Assembly: GCA_024401715.1 (NCBI GenBank)
Contig: JAKSKO010000023.1
Coordinates: forward strand, 1-32,691
Origin: Bacteroidales bacterium
Lineage (GTDB): Bacteria > Bacteroidota > Bacteroidia > Bacteroidales > UBA932
Length of the DNA stretch: 32,691 bases
Reading direction: 5' to 3'
Shown: positions 14,951 through 21,892 of the stretch, piece by piece
How the letters are laid out: each line of letters opens with the position of its first letter
How positions within the stretch are numbered: position 1 is the first letter of the stretch
The notes under the pieces: generated by a model
Told to the model about the DNA's origin: nothing
What the model saw: only the letters and a program-made list of their open reading frames with translations
The model's database searches: none
Program-made: the position numbers and the translations under genes

Positions 14951-14980
14951 CAAATTTAACCAAGATTTATGTAAAACAAA
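14951..14980 (-). promoter_or_regulatory. Bacteroidetes-type promoter for the NagB-like/PIG-L gene
   Basis: On the minus strand, TTTG (14980-14977) is followed after 18 bases by TAAATTTG (14958-14951), an exact match to TAnnTTTG. The spacer is one base below the usual 19-21. The ATG at 14923 lies 27 bases further on. Confidence 0.55.
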
Positions 14981-15002
14981 AAACTTTTCAAAAGTTAAAT
15001 GT

Positions 15003-15010
15003 TATATTTG
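15003..15010 (+). promoter_or_regulatory. Probable -7 element of the GH3 gene promoter
   Basis: TATATTTG matches TAnnTTTG exactly and lies 19 bases before the chosen ATG (15030). No clear -33 TTTG is seen at the expected distance, only an A/T-rich stretch. Its position supports starting the gene at 15030 and not at the in-frame start at 14865, which lies inside the divergent gene. Confidence 0.5.
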
Positions 15011-15029
15011 TAAAAATGACATTTCCAAT

Positions 15030-17246
15030 ATGAGAAACTTTAGAGTTCTATCGCTTGCAGCCATTCTTCTGGCTGTCTCCTGTGCGCAACAAGAAGTTTA
15101 TGAAGGCCCTGTGTATCTGAATCCGGATGCCAATCTGGAAGAGAGGGTGGAAGACGCACTTTCACGCATGACTCTTGAAGAGAAAGTGGCCATCATCCAT
15201 GCCCAGAGCAAGTTTTCATCGGCCGGTGTTCCACGCCTCGGCATTCCGGAGCTATGGTGTACAGACGGTCCTCACGGCATACGTGCAGAGGTACTCTGGG
15301 ACGAGTGGAACCAGGCACAGTGGACAAACGACTCTATCGTAGCCTTCCCTGCCCTCACAGCCCTTTCGGCAAGCTGGGATAAGGAAATGTCCGCCCTCTA
15401 CGGAAAATCCATAGGTGAAGAGGCCCGCTACAGGGAGAAAGACGTACTCCTGGGCCCTGGCGTGAACATCTACAGGACTCCGCTGAACGGCCGCAACTTC
15501 GAGTACATGGGAGAGGATCCTTTCCTTTCAAGCCGCATGGTGGTTCCATATGTACAGGAGGTACAGAAAAACGGCGTTGCAACCTGCGTCAAGCACTACG
15601 CCCTTAACAACGAAGAAACCTACCGTCACTGGACCGATGTGGACCTAAGCGACCGCGCCCTCTACGAAATCTATCTTCCAGCCTTCAAGGCAGCCATCCA
15701 GGAAGGCGGCAGCTGGACCATCATGAGCAGCTATAACCTCTACCGCGGCCAGCATGTTTCCCACAACCACCGTCTCCTCATGGAAATGCTCAAAGGCGAG
15801 TGGGGCTTCGACGGAGCGGTAATCAGCGACTGGGGTGGCGTACACGACACCATGGAGGCTATCGAGAACGGTATGGACATAGAGTTCGGCACATGGACAG
15901 ACGGCCTCACAATGGGCAAGACCAACGCCTATGCAATGTACTATCTGGCCGATCCTTATCTGGATCTTCTGCGCAGCGGCAAGGTTGGCACAAAAGACCT
16001 TGACGACAAATGCCGCAGGGTGCTGCGCACCATCTTCCGCACAGCAATGAACCAGAAGAAGCCTTTCGGCGCAATCAACTCCGAGGCTCACTATGCAGCC
16101 GCCCGCACCATCGGTGCCAACGGTATCGTCCTTCTGAAGAACGACAACAATGTTCTCCCTGTTTCCTCCGACGTGAAGAAGATTGCAGTTGTAGGTGAGA
16201 ACGCCATCAAGATGATGACCGTAGGCGGTGGTTCTTCATCTCTGAAGGTTCAGCACGAAATCTCACTGCTTGACGGTATCCGCAAACGCGCAGGCAAAGA
16301 CATAGAGGTGGTTTACGCACGCGGTTATGCAGGCGCTGCCATCATGGAACAGGACGGCTTGAAAGGCCAGGACCTCACAGACAAACGTCCGGCATCCGTT
16401 CTTATCGCAGAGGCTGTTGCAGCGGCGAAAGATGCAGACCTTGTAATCTTCGCAGGCGGCCTGAACAAGGACGGCCACCAGGACAGCGAGGGCACAGACC
16501 GTCTGGCCCTGGAACTCCCATACAACCAGGATGAGGTTATCAAGGCCCTTGCAGAGGCTAACAGCAATCTTGTAGTAGCCCTTGTAAGCGGCAACGCAGT
16601 TGCAATGCCTTGGCTGAACAGCGTTCCTGCAGTACTCCAGACCTGGTATCTTGGTTCTGAGGCAGGAAACAGCTTCGCTGACGTCGTATTCGGCGATGTG
16701 AACCCTTCAGGCAAACTGCCGTTCACCTTCCCTAAGAAACTTTCCGACAGCCCTGCACACTTTGGCGGCAAAGCCTTCCCTAACCCTGGCAAGACCACAT
16801 ATGACGAGGGCATCTACGTTGGTTACCGCTGGTTTGAGGCCAAAGACATAGAGCCTCTCTTCGCCTTCGGTCACGGTCTCAGCTACACAACATTCGAGTA
16901 CTCCGACGCCAAGATCAACAAGAGCAGCATGTCACAGAACGGAAGCGTTACTGTAAGCGTGAACGTAAAGAACACCGGCTCACGTGAAGGTGCCGAGGTT
17001 GTGCAGCTTTACATCAGCGACACAGAGTGCAGCACAGACCGTCCTGTAAAGGAGCTCAAGGACTTTGCAAAAGTTTCTCTGAAACCTGGCGAAAGCAAGA
17101 CCGTAAGCTTCACAATCACAAAAGACGCTCTCTGCTTCTTTGACGAGGCGGCACACCAGTGGGTTGCAGAGCCGGGCGAGTTCGTGGCTCACGTTGCAGC
17201 AGCATCAGACGATATCCGCAGCAGCGTAAGCTTCCAGCTGAAGTAG
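15030..17246 (+). CDS. Glycoside hydrolase family 3 lipoprotein (beta-glucosidase/xylosidase type)
   Basis: A 738-residue exported lipoprotein: signal peptide with lipobox AVSC and Cys18. The N-terminal GH3 barrel shows GPGVNIYRTPLNGRNFEYMGEDP at about 142-164, the CVKHYALN strand near 186-193, and the nucleophile Asp267 in VISDWGG. The second domain (about 400-600) and a fibronectin-III-like C-terminus (NTGSREGAEVVQLYISD near 655) complete a standard GH3 architecture of normal length. Start 15030 is chosen for the lipoprotein signal peptide. The 'NIYRTPLNGRNFEYMGED' signature is nearer to the group with barley- and fungal-type beta-glucosidases than to E. coli BglX. Substrate preference (glucoside, xyloside or N-acetylglucosaminide) cannot be fixed. 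It would cleave oligosaccharides at the outer membrane or in the periplasm. Confidence 0.88.
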   Translation: MRNFRVLSLAAILLAVSCAQQEVYEGPVYLNPDANLEERVEDALSRMTLEEKVAIIHAQSKFSSAGVPRLGIPELWCTDGPHGIRAEVLWDEWNQAQWTNDSIVAFPALTALSASWDKEMSALYGKSIGEEARYREKDVLLGPGVNIYRTPLNGRNFEYMGEDPFLSSRMVVPYVQEVQKNGVATCVKHYALNNEETYRHWTDVDLSDRALYEIYLPAFKAAIQEGGSWTIMSSYNLYRGQHVSHNHRLLMEMLKGEWGFDGAVISDWGGVHDTMEAIENGMDIEFGTWTDGLTMGKTNAYAMYYLADPYLDLLRSGKVGTKDLDDKCRRVLRTIFRTAMNQKKPFGAINSEAHYAAARTIGANGIVLLKNDNNVLPVSSDVKKIAVVGENAIKMMTVGGGSSSLKVQHEISLLDGIRKRAGKDIEVVYARGYAGAAIMEQDGLKGQDLTDKRPASVLIAEAVAAAKDADLVIFAGGLNKDGHQDSEGTDRLALELPYNQDEVIKALAEANSNLVVALVSGNAVAMPWLNSVPAVLQTWYLGSEAGNSFADVVFGDVNPSGKLPFTFPKKLSDSPAHFGGKAFPNPGKTTYDEGIYVGYRWFEAKDIEPLFAFGHGLSYTTFEYSDAKINKSSMSQNGSVTVSVNVKNTGSREGAEVVQLYISDTECSTDRPVKELKDFAKVSLKPGESKTVSFTITKDALCFFDEAAHQWVAEPGEFVAHVAAASDDIRSSVSFQLK

Positions 17247-17266
17247 GGCTTCCGCCCCGAACTGAA

Positions 17267-17306
17267 AAGGTGACCTTGGCAAACAGGCTTCAAGGCCACC
17301 TTTTTT
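17267..17306. terminator. Intrinsic terminator after the GH3 gene
   Basis: Arms AAGGTG-A-CCTTG (17267-17278) and CAAGG-C-CACCTT (17291-17302) form a stem with one internal mismatch and a 12-base loop, followed by a run of six T beginning at 17301. The run of T is on the + strand; the minus-strand side has only four T, so termination of the converging lipoprotein gene is less certain. Confidence 0.8.
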
Positions 17307-17313
17307 AATTCTA

Positions 17314-18882
17314 TTACTGGAGCTCCATGGTAAGACGTATGGCATTGGCGCAGCCTCTTTCAAACTCACTGGTACCGGTACTCTGATTCTGCCCCCACTG
17401 CATAGTATAGGCCTCGTCCCTGTCACTGTAATGCGTGGTGCCGGTCCACAGACAGGCATGAGTACCATTGCCCCAATACGCCCCATTGCGATACAGCCCT
17501 GTGAACGGGAAGGCAACCATACCTCTGGCCTCCTCCGTTTTCCACGCACTTGCCGTATACGAACTCTTTACGACACTGGCCCCTGCGGAAACCAGATTAT
17601 CAGGTACAATAACCATACACTGGACGCCGTCTATCGTTACAGGCCATACTCTTGGCAGATTATGTGCCTTCAGATATTCCCACTCGTCTTTCGTCAGCAC
17701 TCCGTATCCTGGCAGAAGCTTGCCCTTGTCACAGAAAAGAACATCTTTGGTAGTCTGCTTCGAATCTCGGAAATCATCGTTTTTTTTCCTTGCCAGGACA
17801 GCATCCGTCGAAAAATAGAAAAGGTCTATATGATTGGGATTGTCCATGGTTCCGGCATAGTCATACTGATTCGTTTCAAAATCGTAACCGAAACCGTTCC
17901 AATACAGGTTACCTGGAGAGAACTGCACGCGTTTACCCTGGGCATTAACGGTAAACACACCCGGAAGAGGGGCAATTTCCCTGACAAACAAAGCATCATA
18001 TTCATTCCAGGCGTTTACTGCGGCAGTTAGTTTGACGGGATTACCCTCCTTGTTAGGAAGGCCAAGCTTTACATGATTGTTCTTGCCCTGCTGCAGGTTC
18101 ACGCCAACATATTCATGGTATTTTCCAACCAGAATGTCGGTACCCTTGTTGTAACAGCTCCAGCCCAGTTCCAGCCTCACATAGTCCGGAATAAAGCTTA
18201 CAACTGCGTTCACCGGAGTAAGGGATGATGTGGAAAGTTCCATAGGATCCCCGTTATGGAAGACGTATTCATAGGATATGCCCTTGGATACCCAGCTGCT
18301 TTGCGGGAAGCTGTATGTACCATACTCGTTCCCATAGAGAATCAGGCTGTCAAGTCTGTAATCCACATTGCTGTCCATACCCTGGCACGATATTCTGGTT
18401 TGCGCCAGGATATGATCAAACGTCATTTTTACAGCGTTCCCGCTGCTGGCAATGCCTGTAGCCTTTGCAGTCATAAGGTCGGCATCCGGATTCTGCTGGT
18501 ACATGATAATGAAATCACCTTCCGCGCCCTGCTCGTCCTGGCGGATTTCCTGTTCCTTGGGATATACTCCGTAGAAAGACATGGTTCCCTCATCGGGATA
18601 ATAGTATGGAGAACTGCCTTTGTATACTCCTGAATCATAACTGAAACACTCGTCAAACATCGTTGACACCCCGTCTATGACGCCCACACAATGCCAGCCA
18701 TCGGACTGGAGGTTGTCATTTGTGGCCTCCGTGAAGGCTTTGGTGCTTTCAAGCATCGCAATACTCTCCGACGTAAAGCAAATCTCCCCTGTTACCGGGG
18801 CATAAAGGCCGCTTTGATTCCGGCACGATGACAGCGCTGCAAGCTCTGCCAGAAGAAAAAGAAAGAATGTGATTTTTTTCAT
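17314..18882 (-). CDS. Fimbrillin-like lipoprotein with a FISUMP-type C-terminal domain
   Basis: A 522-residue lipoprotein: signal peptide with lipobox LSSC and Cys20. The N-terminal half contains features of the Bacteroidetes fimbrillin/Mfa-like family, such as an ESTKAF(T) segment after the lipobox, short beta-rich strands and KMTFDHILAQTRI, which resembles the 'F.H.larv.v' strand common in FimA/Mfa1-like modules. From about residue 310 the protein changes to the pattern FTVNAQGKRVQFSPGNLYWNG, then LTKDEWEYLKAHN, then a terminal GLYRNGAYWGNGTHACLWTGT. This series is typical of FISUMP-type repeats (G-rich 'R..G....G..g.YW..t') found at the ends of Bacteroidetes surface proteins. It is probably displayed on the cell surface. 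No other fimbrial gene is nearby, so a stalk or tip role is only a guess. Confidence 0.7.
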   Translation of the reverse strand: MKKITFFLFLLAELAALSSCRNQSGLYAPVTGEICFTSESIAMLESTKAFTEATNDNLQSDGWHCVGVIDGVSTMFDECFSYDSGVYKGSSPYYYPDEGTMSFYGVYPKEQEIRQDEQGAEGDFIIMYQQNPDADLMTAKATGIASSGNAVKMTFDHILAQTRISCQGMDSNVDYRLDSLILYGNEYGTYSFPQSSWVSKGISYEYVFHNGDPMELSTSSLTPVNAVVSFIPDYVRLELGWSCYNKGTDILVGKYHEYVGVNLQQGKNNHVKLGLPNKEGNPVKLTAAVNAWNEYDALFVREIAPLPGVFTVNAQGKRVQFSPGNLYWNGFGYDFETNQYDYAGTMDNPNHIDLFYFSTDAVLARKKNDDFRDSKQTTKDVLFCDKGKLLPGYGVLTKDEWEYLKAHNLPRVWPVTIDGVQCMVIVPDNLVSAGASVVKSSYTASAWKTEEARGMVAFPFTGLYRNGAYWGNGTHACLWTGTTHYSDRDEAYTMQWGQNQSTGTSEFERGCANAIRLTMELQ

Positions 18883-19002
18883 CTGAAAATGAATTTAAAT
18901 AGTTATTACAATACAGTTTGTACTTCAAGCTGCAGCTGCAAAAGAATAACTAAAAAATCTAAATTCCCGTTTTCAAAGCAAGGTTTTGTGAATTCCGATG
19001 TC

Positions 19003-19049
19003 TTTTGTTTATTTTGATGTTTTTTCGGACTCCTTTTTGTTTATTTTGA
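19003..19049 (+). repeat. Two direct copies of TTTTGTTTATTTTGA upstream of the S33 hydrolase
   Basis: The identical 15-base sequence occurs at 19003-19017 and 19035-19049, with starts 32 bases apart, about three helical turns. The second copy contains the TTTG of the likely promoter. It lies in the 219-base gap between divergently transcribed genes (18883-19101). The rest of the gap is A/T-rich with no other gene. A regulator-binding pair is possible; an A/T-rich coincidence is not excluded. Confidence 0.4.
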
Positions 19050-19075
19050 AATTTTTCATAACACAAATATATTTC
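19045..19075 (+). promoter_or_regulatory. Bacteroidetes-type promoter for the hydrolase-queF unit
   Basis: TTTG (19045-19048), then 19 bases, then TATATTTC (19068-19075), which matches TAnnTTTG with one mismatch at the last base. The ATG at 19102 lies 26 bases after it. Confidence 0.6.
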
Positions 19076-19101
19076 TTAAATTAGCGGAAAACAACAATAT
19101 C

Positions 19102-20013
19102 ATGAAAGAATTCAGCCTGAAATCTTCTGCAGACAACCTGGACCTGTCCATCGCCCTTTGCCAGCCGAAGGAAGGTGAAGCCGTCCGCGGCGTTTTCCAG
19201 CTTGTACACGGAATGTGCGAGCACAAGGAGCGTTATTACGAATTCATGCAGTGGCTGGCAGAGCGCGGATATACAGTGATAATCCACGACCACAGGGGCC
19301 ACGGCGCATCGGTGAAATCGGTCGAAGACCTGGGTTACTTTTATGAAGGAGGCTGGCAGGCCATGGTGGAAGACGTGAAAACAGTAGGAGACTGGGCCAG
19401 GGAAAATTGGCCCGGCGTTCCATTCACGCTTTTCGGCCACAGCATGGGATCCATGGCGGTACGTGCATACATCAAGAAATATGATGCCGACATAGACCGC
19501 CTCTTTGTTTGCGGATGCCCTTCAGACAACCCCGCAAAGGGACTGGGAAAGATGATTGCCGGTGCACTGGGACGCATACTCGGCTGGCATCACCGCTCGG
19601 AGATATTAAGGACTCTTTCCTTCGGCGCATACAACAGGCCTTTCGCCCATGAGGGATGGCAGGCCGCATGGGTTTGTTCCGACCCCAAGACCTTGAAGGA
19701 GTATCATGAAGACCCTCTTTGCCAGTTTATTTTCACGGCGAACGGTTTCTATAACCTTATGGCCCTGATGCAGGACTGCTACTCCACCAGAGGCTGGAAG
19801 ATGCAGAAGCCCGGTCTTCCCATACATTTCATATCCGGTGCCGACGACCCGTGCGCGGTAAGCCCCAAGGCCTGGGAAAGGGCGGTTGGGCACCTTCGCG
19901 GCAGGAGCTATGAAGATGTGGACCTGAAGCTGGTCGAAGGCATGAGGCACGAGATACTGAACGAAACCAGACGCAGCGACGTATGGAATTACATACTATC
20001 GAAACTGGATTAA
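19102..20013 (+). CDS. Alpha/beta hydrolase, serine aminopeptidase S33/monoacylglycerol-lipase-like
   Basis: A 303-residue cytoplasmic hydrolase without a signal peptide. An HG motif in FQLVHGMCEH (residues 33-41) begins the fold, HDHRGHG at 62-68 follows, and the nucleophile elbow GHSMGS has Ser114. A C-terminal SGADDP supplies the acid and GMRHEIL the histidine. This is the standard layout of the Hydrolase_4/S33 group of lysophospholipase-, monoacylglycerol-lipase- and esterase-like enzymes. The exact substrate is unknown. It is followed by queF after 15 bases on the same strand, so they probably share a transcript, but a shared function is not evident. Confidence 0.8.
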   Translation: MKEFSLKSSADNLDLSIALCQPKEGEAVRGVFQLVHGMCEHKERYYEFMQWLAERGYTVIIHDHRGHGASVKSVEDLGYFYEGGWQAMVEDVKTVGDWARENWPGVPFTLFGHSMGSMAVRAYIKKYDADIDRLFVCGCPSDNPAKGLGKMIAGALGRILGWHHRSEILRTLSFGAYNRPFAHEGWQAAWVCSDPKTLKEYHEDPLCQFIFTANGFYNLMALMQDCYSTRGWKMQKPGLPIHFISGADDPCAVSPKAWERAVGHLRGRSYEDVDLKLVEGMRHEILNETRRSDVWNYILSKLD

Positions 20014-20028
20014 ATTGATATTTAAGCT

Positions 20029-20490
20029 ATGGCAGAAAATAGAGAGAACGAGGGATTGCAGGCCCTTGGCAAAAAGACAGAATACAAGAGCGATTATGCG
20101 CCAGAGGTGCTGGAGACCTTCGTAAACAAGCATCAGGGCAACGACTACTGGGTCAGGTTCAACTGCCCGGAATTCACCTCGCTGTGCCCAATCACAGGCC
20201 AGCCGGACTTTGCAGAGATACGCATCTCCTACATCCCGGACGTGAGGATGGTGGAAAGCAAATCCCTGAAGCTGTATCTTTTCAGCTTCCGCAACCACGG
20301 AGACTTCCACGAAGACTGCGTGAACAAGATAATGAAGGACCTCATAGCCCTTATGGACCCTAAATACATAGAGGTAACCGGAATTTTCACCCCGCGCGGA
20401 GGCATAAGCATATATCCTTATGCAAATTATGGCCGCCCGGGCACAAAATACGAAGAGCTGGCAATGCAGCGCTTCGCAACGCACGAGTAA
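20029..20490 (+). CDS. queF: NADPH-dependent 7-cyano-7-deazaguanine reductase
   Basis: A 153-residue type I (unimodular) QueF. The catalytic region [16 protein letters not shown] spans residues 46-61, with Cys53 as the nucleophile. The NADPH-binding motif [14 protein letters not shown] is at about 78-91, followed by HGDFHED. QueF reduces preQ0 to preQ1, a step in making the queuosine tRNA modification. The short length and both signature motifs make the call secure. The 15-base gap to the upstream hydrolase argues for co-transcription and leaves no room for a preQ1 riboswitch immediately upstream. Confidence 0.93.
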   Translation: MAENRENEGLQALGKKTEYKSDYAPEVLETFVNKHQGNDYWVRFNCPEFTSLCPITGQPDFAEIRISYIPDVRMVESKSLKLYLFSFRNHGDFHEDCVNKIMKDLIALMDPKYIEVTGIFTPRGGISIYPYANYGRPGTKYEELAMQRFATHE

Positions 20491-20503
20491 AAAGAGAGAC
20501 GGC

Positions 20504-21031
20504 CTAGATCAAGGCCGCCTGCCATAGGACAATTCCCACCGAGACAGAGACATTAAGCGAATGCTTGGTGCCGTACTGCGGTATCTCCAGAGAGAAATCG
20601 CACTGGTCCACCACGGCCTGGTCCACGCCGGCAACCTCGTTTCCGAACACGAAGGCATATTTCGCCCCCTCTTCGGGCTGGAATTTCTCCAGGCTCACAG
20701 ACTTTTCCGTCTGCTCCACGCAAACAATGGTATAACCGGCCTCGCGAAGGCTGGCTACGGCATCCAGCGTATTGTGGTAGTGCTTCCACGGCACGCACAT
20801 TTCCGCACCGAGGGCAGTTTTATGCAGCTCTGCCGATGGAGGGGTTGCGCATATTCCGCAAAGTATCACGCTGTCTGCATGAAAGGCATCACCGGTGCGG
20901 AAGGCGGAACCCACATTATGGGCGCTGCGCACATTGTCCAGCACAATCACGCGGCCGCTTGCCCCGCTGCTGGCATATTCATCGGCCGAAATGCGGCCAA
21001 GCTCGCTGTTCAAAAGTTTCCTGTCCTTCAT
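20504..21031 (-). CDS. SpoU/TrmH-family RNA 2'-O-methyltransferase
   Basis: A 175-residue SPOUT methyltransferase with the three family motifs: LDNVRSAHNVGSAFRTGDAF at about 31-50, FGNEVAGV near 130-137, and SLNVSVSVGIVLW at the C-terminus, which form the trefoil knot that binds S-adenosylmethionine. The length is that of a minimal TrmH/TrmL catalytic domain without an RNA-binding extension. The target (tRNA or rRNA position) cannot be deduced. It lies 17 bases after the HAD gene on the same strand and faces queF, with stops 13 bases apart. Confidence 0.85.
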   Translation of the reverse strand: MKDRKLLNSELGRISADEYASSGASGRVIVLDNVRSAHNVGSAFRTGDAFHADSVILCGICATPPSAELHKTALGAEMCVPWKHYHNTLDAVASLREAGYTIVCVEQTEKSVSLEKFQPEEGAKYAFVFGNEVAGVDQAVVDQCDFSLEIPQYGTKHSLNVSVSVGIVLWQAALI

Positions 21032-21048
21032 CCCGCATCCTCCAAAGC

Positions 21049-21879
21049 CTACTGCCTTGCCTCTTCCAAAAGAAGGCCGAATTCCTCTATGTCTCGGCAG
21101 ATAAGGGTAGGATTGATATCGGAAGCTTCCGCCATCTCAAGGGTGGTTTCGCCGCTAAGCACAAGAACACCCATGGCGCCTGCATTCAGGCCAGTCTTCA
21201 CATCCGTATAGATGCGGTCTCCAATCATTGCAGCCTCATTTGCCTTCACGCCGAACTTGTCCAGAACTCCATAGAGTATGTCCGGGTTCGGCTTGCCTAT
21301 AACCGTATCCGGCTTGCGTCCTGTTGCCGCCTCTATGCAGGCACAGATAGAGCCGCAGTCCACAAGGACGGTTGGCTGGTCTGTGGGGCAAACCCAGTCC
21401 GGATTGGTTGCAATATACGGGATTCCCTGCGACGCCCACCATGCACAACGGCACAGACGGCTGTACACCAGAGTGGTGTCGAATGCCGCAACAACAACAT
21501 CCGGAACATCATTAGCATCGTCCGTACAGCTGTAATAGCCTGCCGCCTCGAACTGTGAGATCATCGAAGGGGTGCCAAGCAGGAAGAGCTTGCGCGCCTG
21601 CGGGTAATGGGTCTTCACATAGTCCACTGCGGCAAGGGATGTGCTGTACATCTGGCCTTCACGGCAAGGCACTCCCCTCCTGTGAAGGTTTGCCACATAA
21701 TCGTCTATGCTTTTTGTGGGGTTGTTGGTAAGGAAGGAATAACCTATGCCCATCCTGTCCAACTTCTCCAGAAATGGAACCGTGAATGGGAACAGGGTTG
21801 CACCCATGTAAATGGTTCCGTCCATATCCAAAGCCACATGCTTGATGGCACGAAGCTGCTCTTTCAGTTTTGCATCCAT
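21049..21879 (-). CDS. HAD hydrolase, class IIA (NagD/phosphoglycolate phosphatase-like)
   Basis: A 276-residue HAD-superfamily phosphatase. Motif I is LDMDGTIY (Asp18, Asp20), motif II is in SFLTNNPT, motif III is the lysine in GKPNPD, and motif IV is MIGDRIYTD. The C2-type cap between motifs II and III and the overall length fit the IIA group (NagD, AraL, pyridoxal or glycerol-phosphate phosphatases). The substrate is not predictable. It lies 13 bases after the batD/E gene and 17 bases before the methyltransferase, so the two may be at the end of the Bat transcript. Confidence 0.85.
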   Translation of the reverse strand: MDAKLKEQLRAIKHVALDMDGTIYMGATLFPFTVPFLEKLDRMGIGYSFLTNNPTKSIDDYVANLHRRGVPCREGQMYSTSLAAVDYVKTHYPQARKLFLLGTPSMISQFEAAGYYSCTDDANDVPDVVVAAFDTTLVYSRLCRCAWWASQGIPYIATNPDWVCPTDQPTVLVDCGSICACIEAATGRKPDTVIGKPNPDILYGVLDKFGVKANEAAMIGDRIYTDVKTGLNAGAMGVLVLSGETTLEMAEASDINPTLICRDIEEFGLLLEEARQ

Positions 21880-21892
21880 ATAAATATCCGAA

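Noticed and set aside
14865-15029. Extended 5' start for the GH3 gene (793 residues)
   Set aside because: The extension overlaps the divergent NagB-like gene and the promoters, and hides an evident lipoprotein signal peptide that begins at 15030.
20014-20028. preQ1 riboswitch before queF
   Set aside because: The gap to the preceding gene is 15 bases, too short for the aptamer, and no such sequence is seen at the start of the unit.
20500-20517. Hairpin CGGCC-TAGATCAA-GGCCG between queF and the methyltransferase gene
   Set aside because: Only 5 bp and no T-tract on either side. It overlaps the methyltransferase stop, so I do not call it a terminator.
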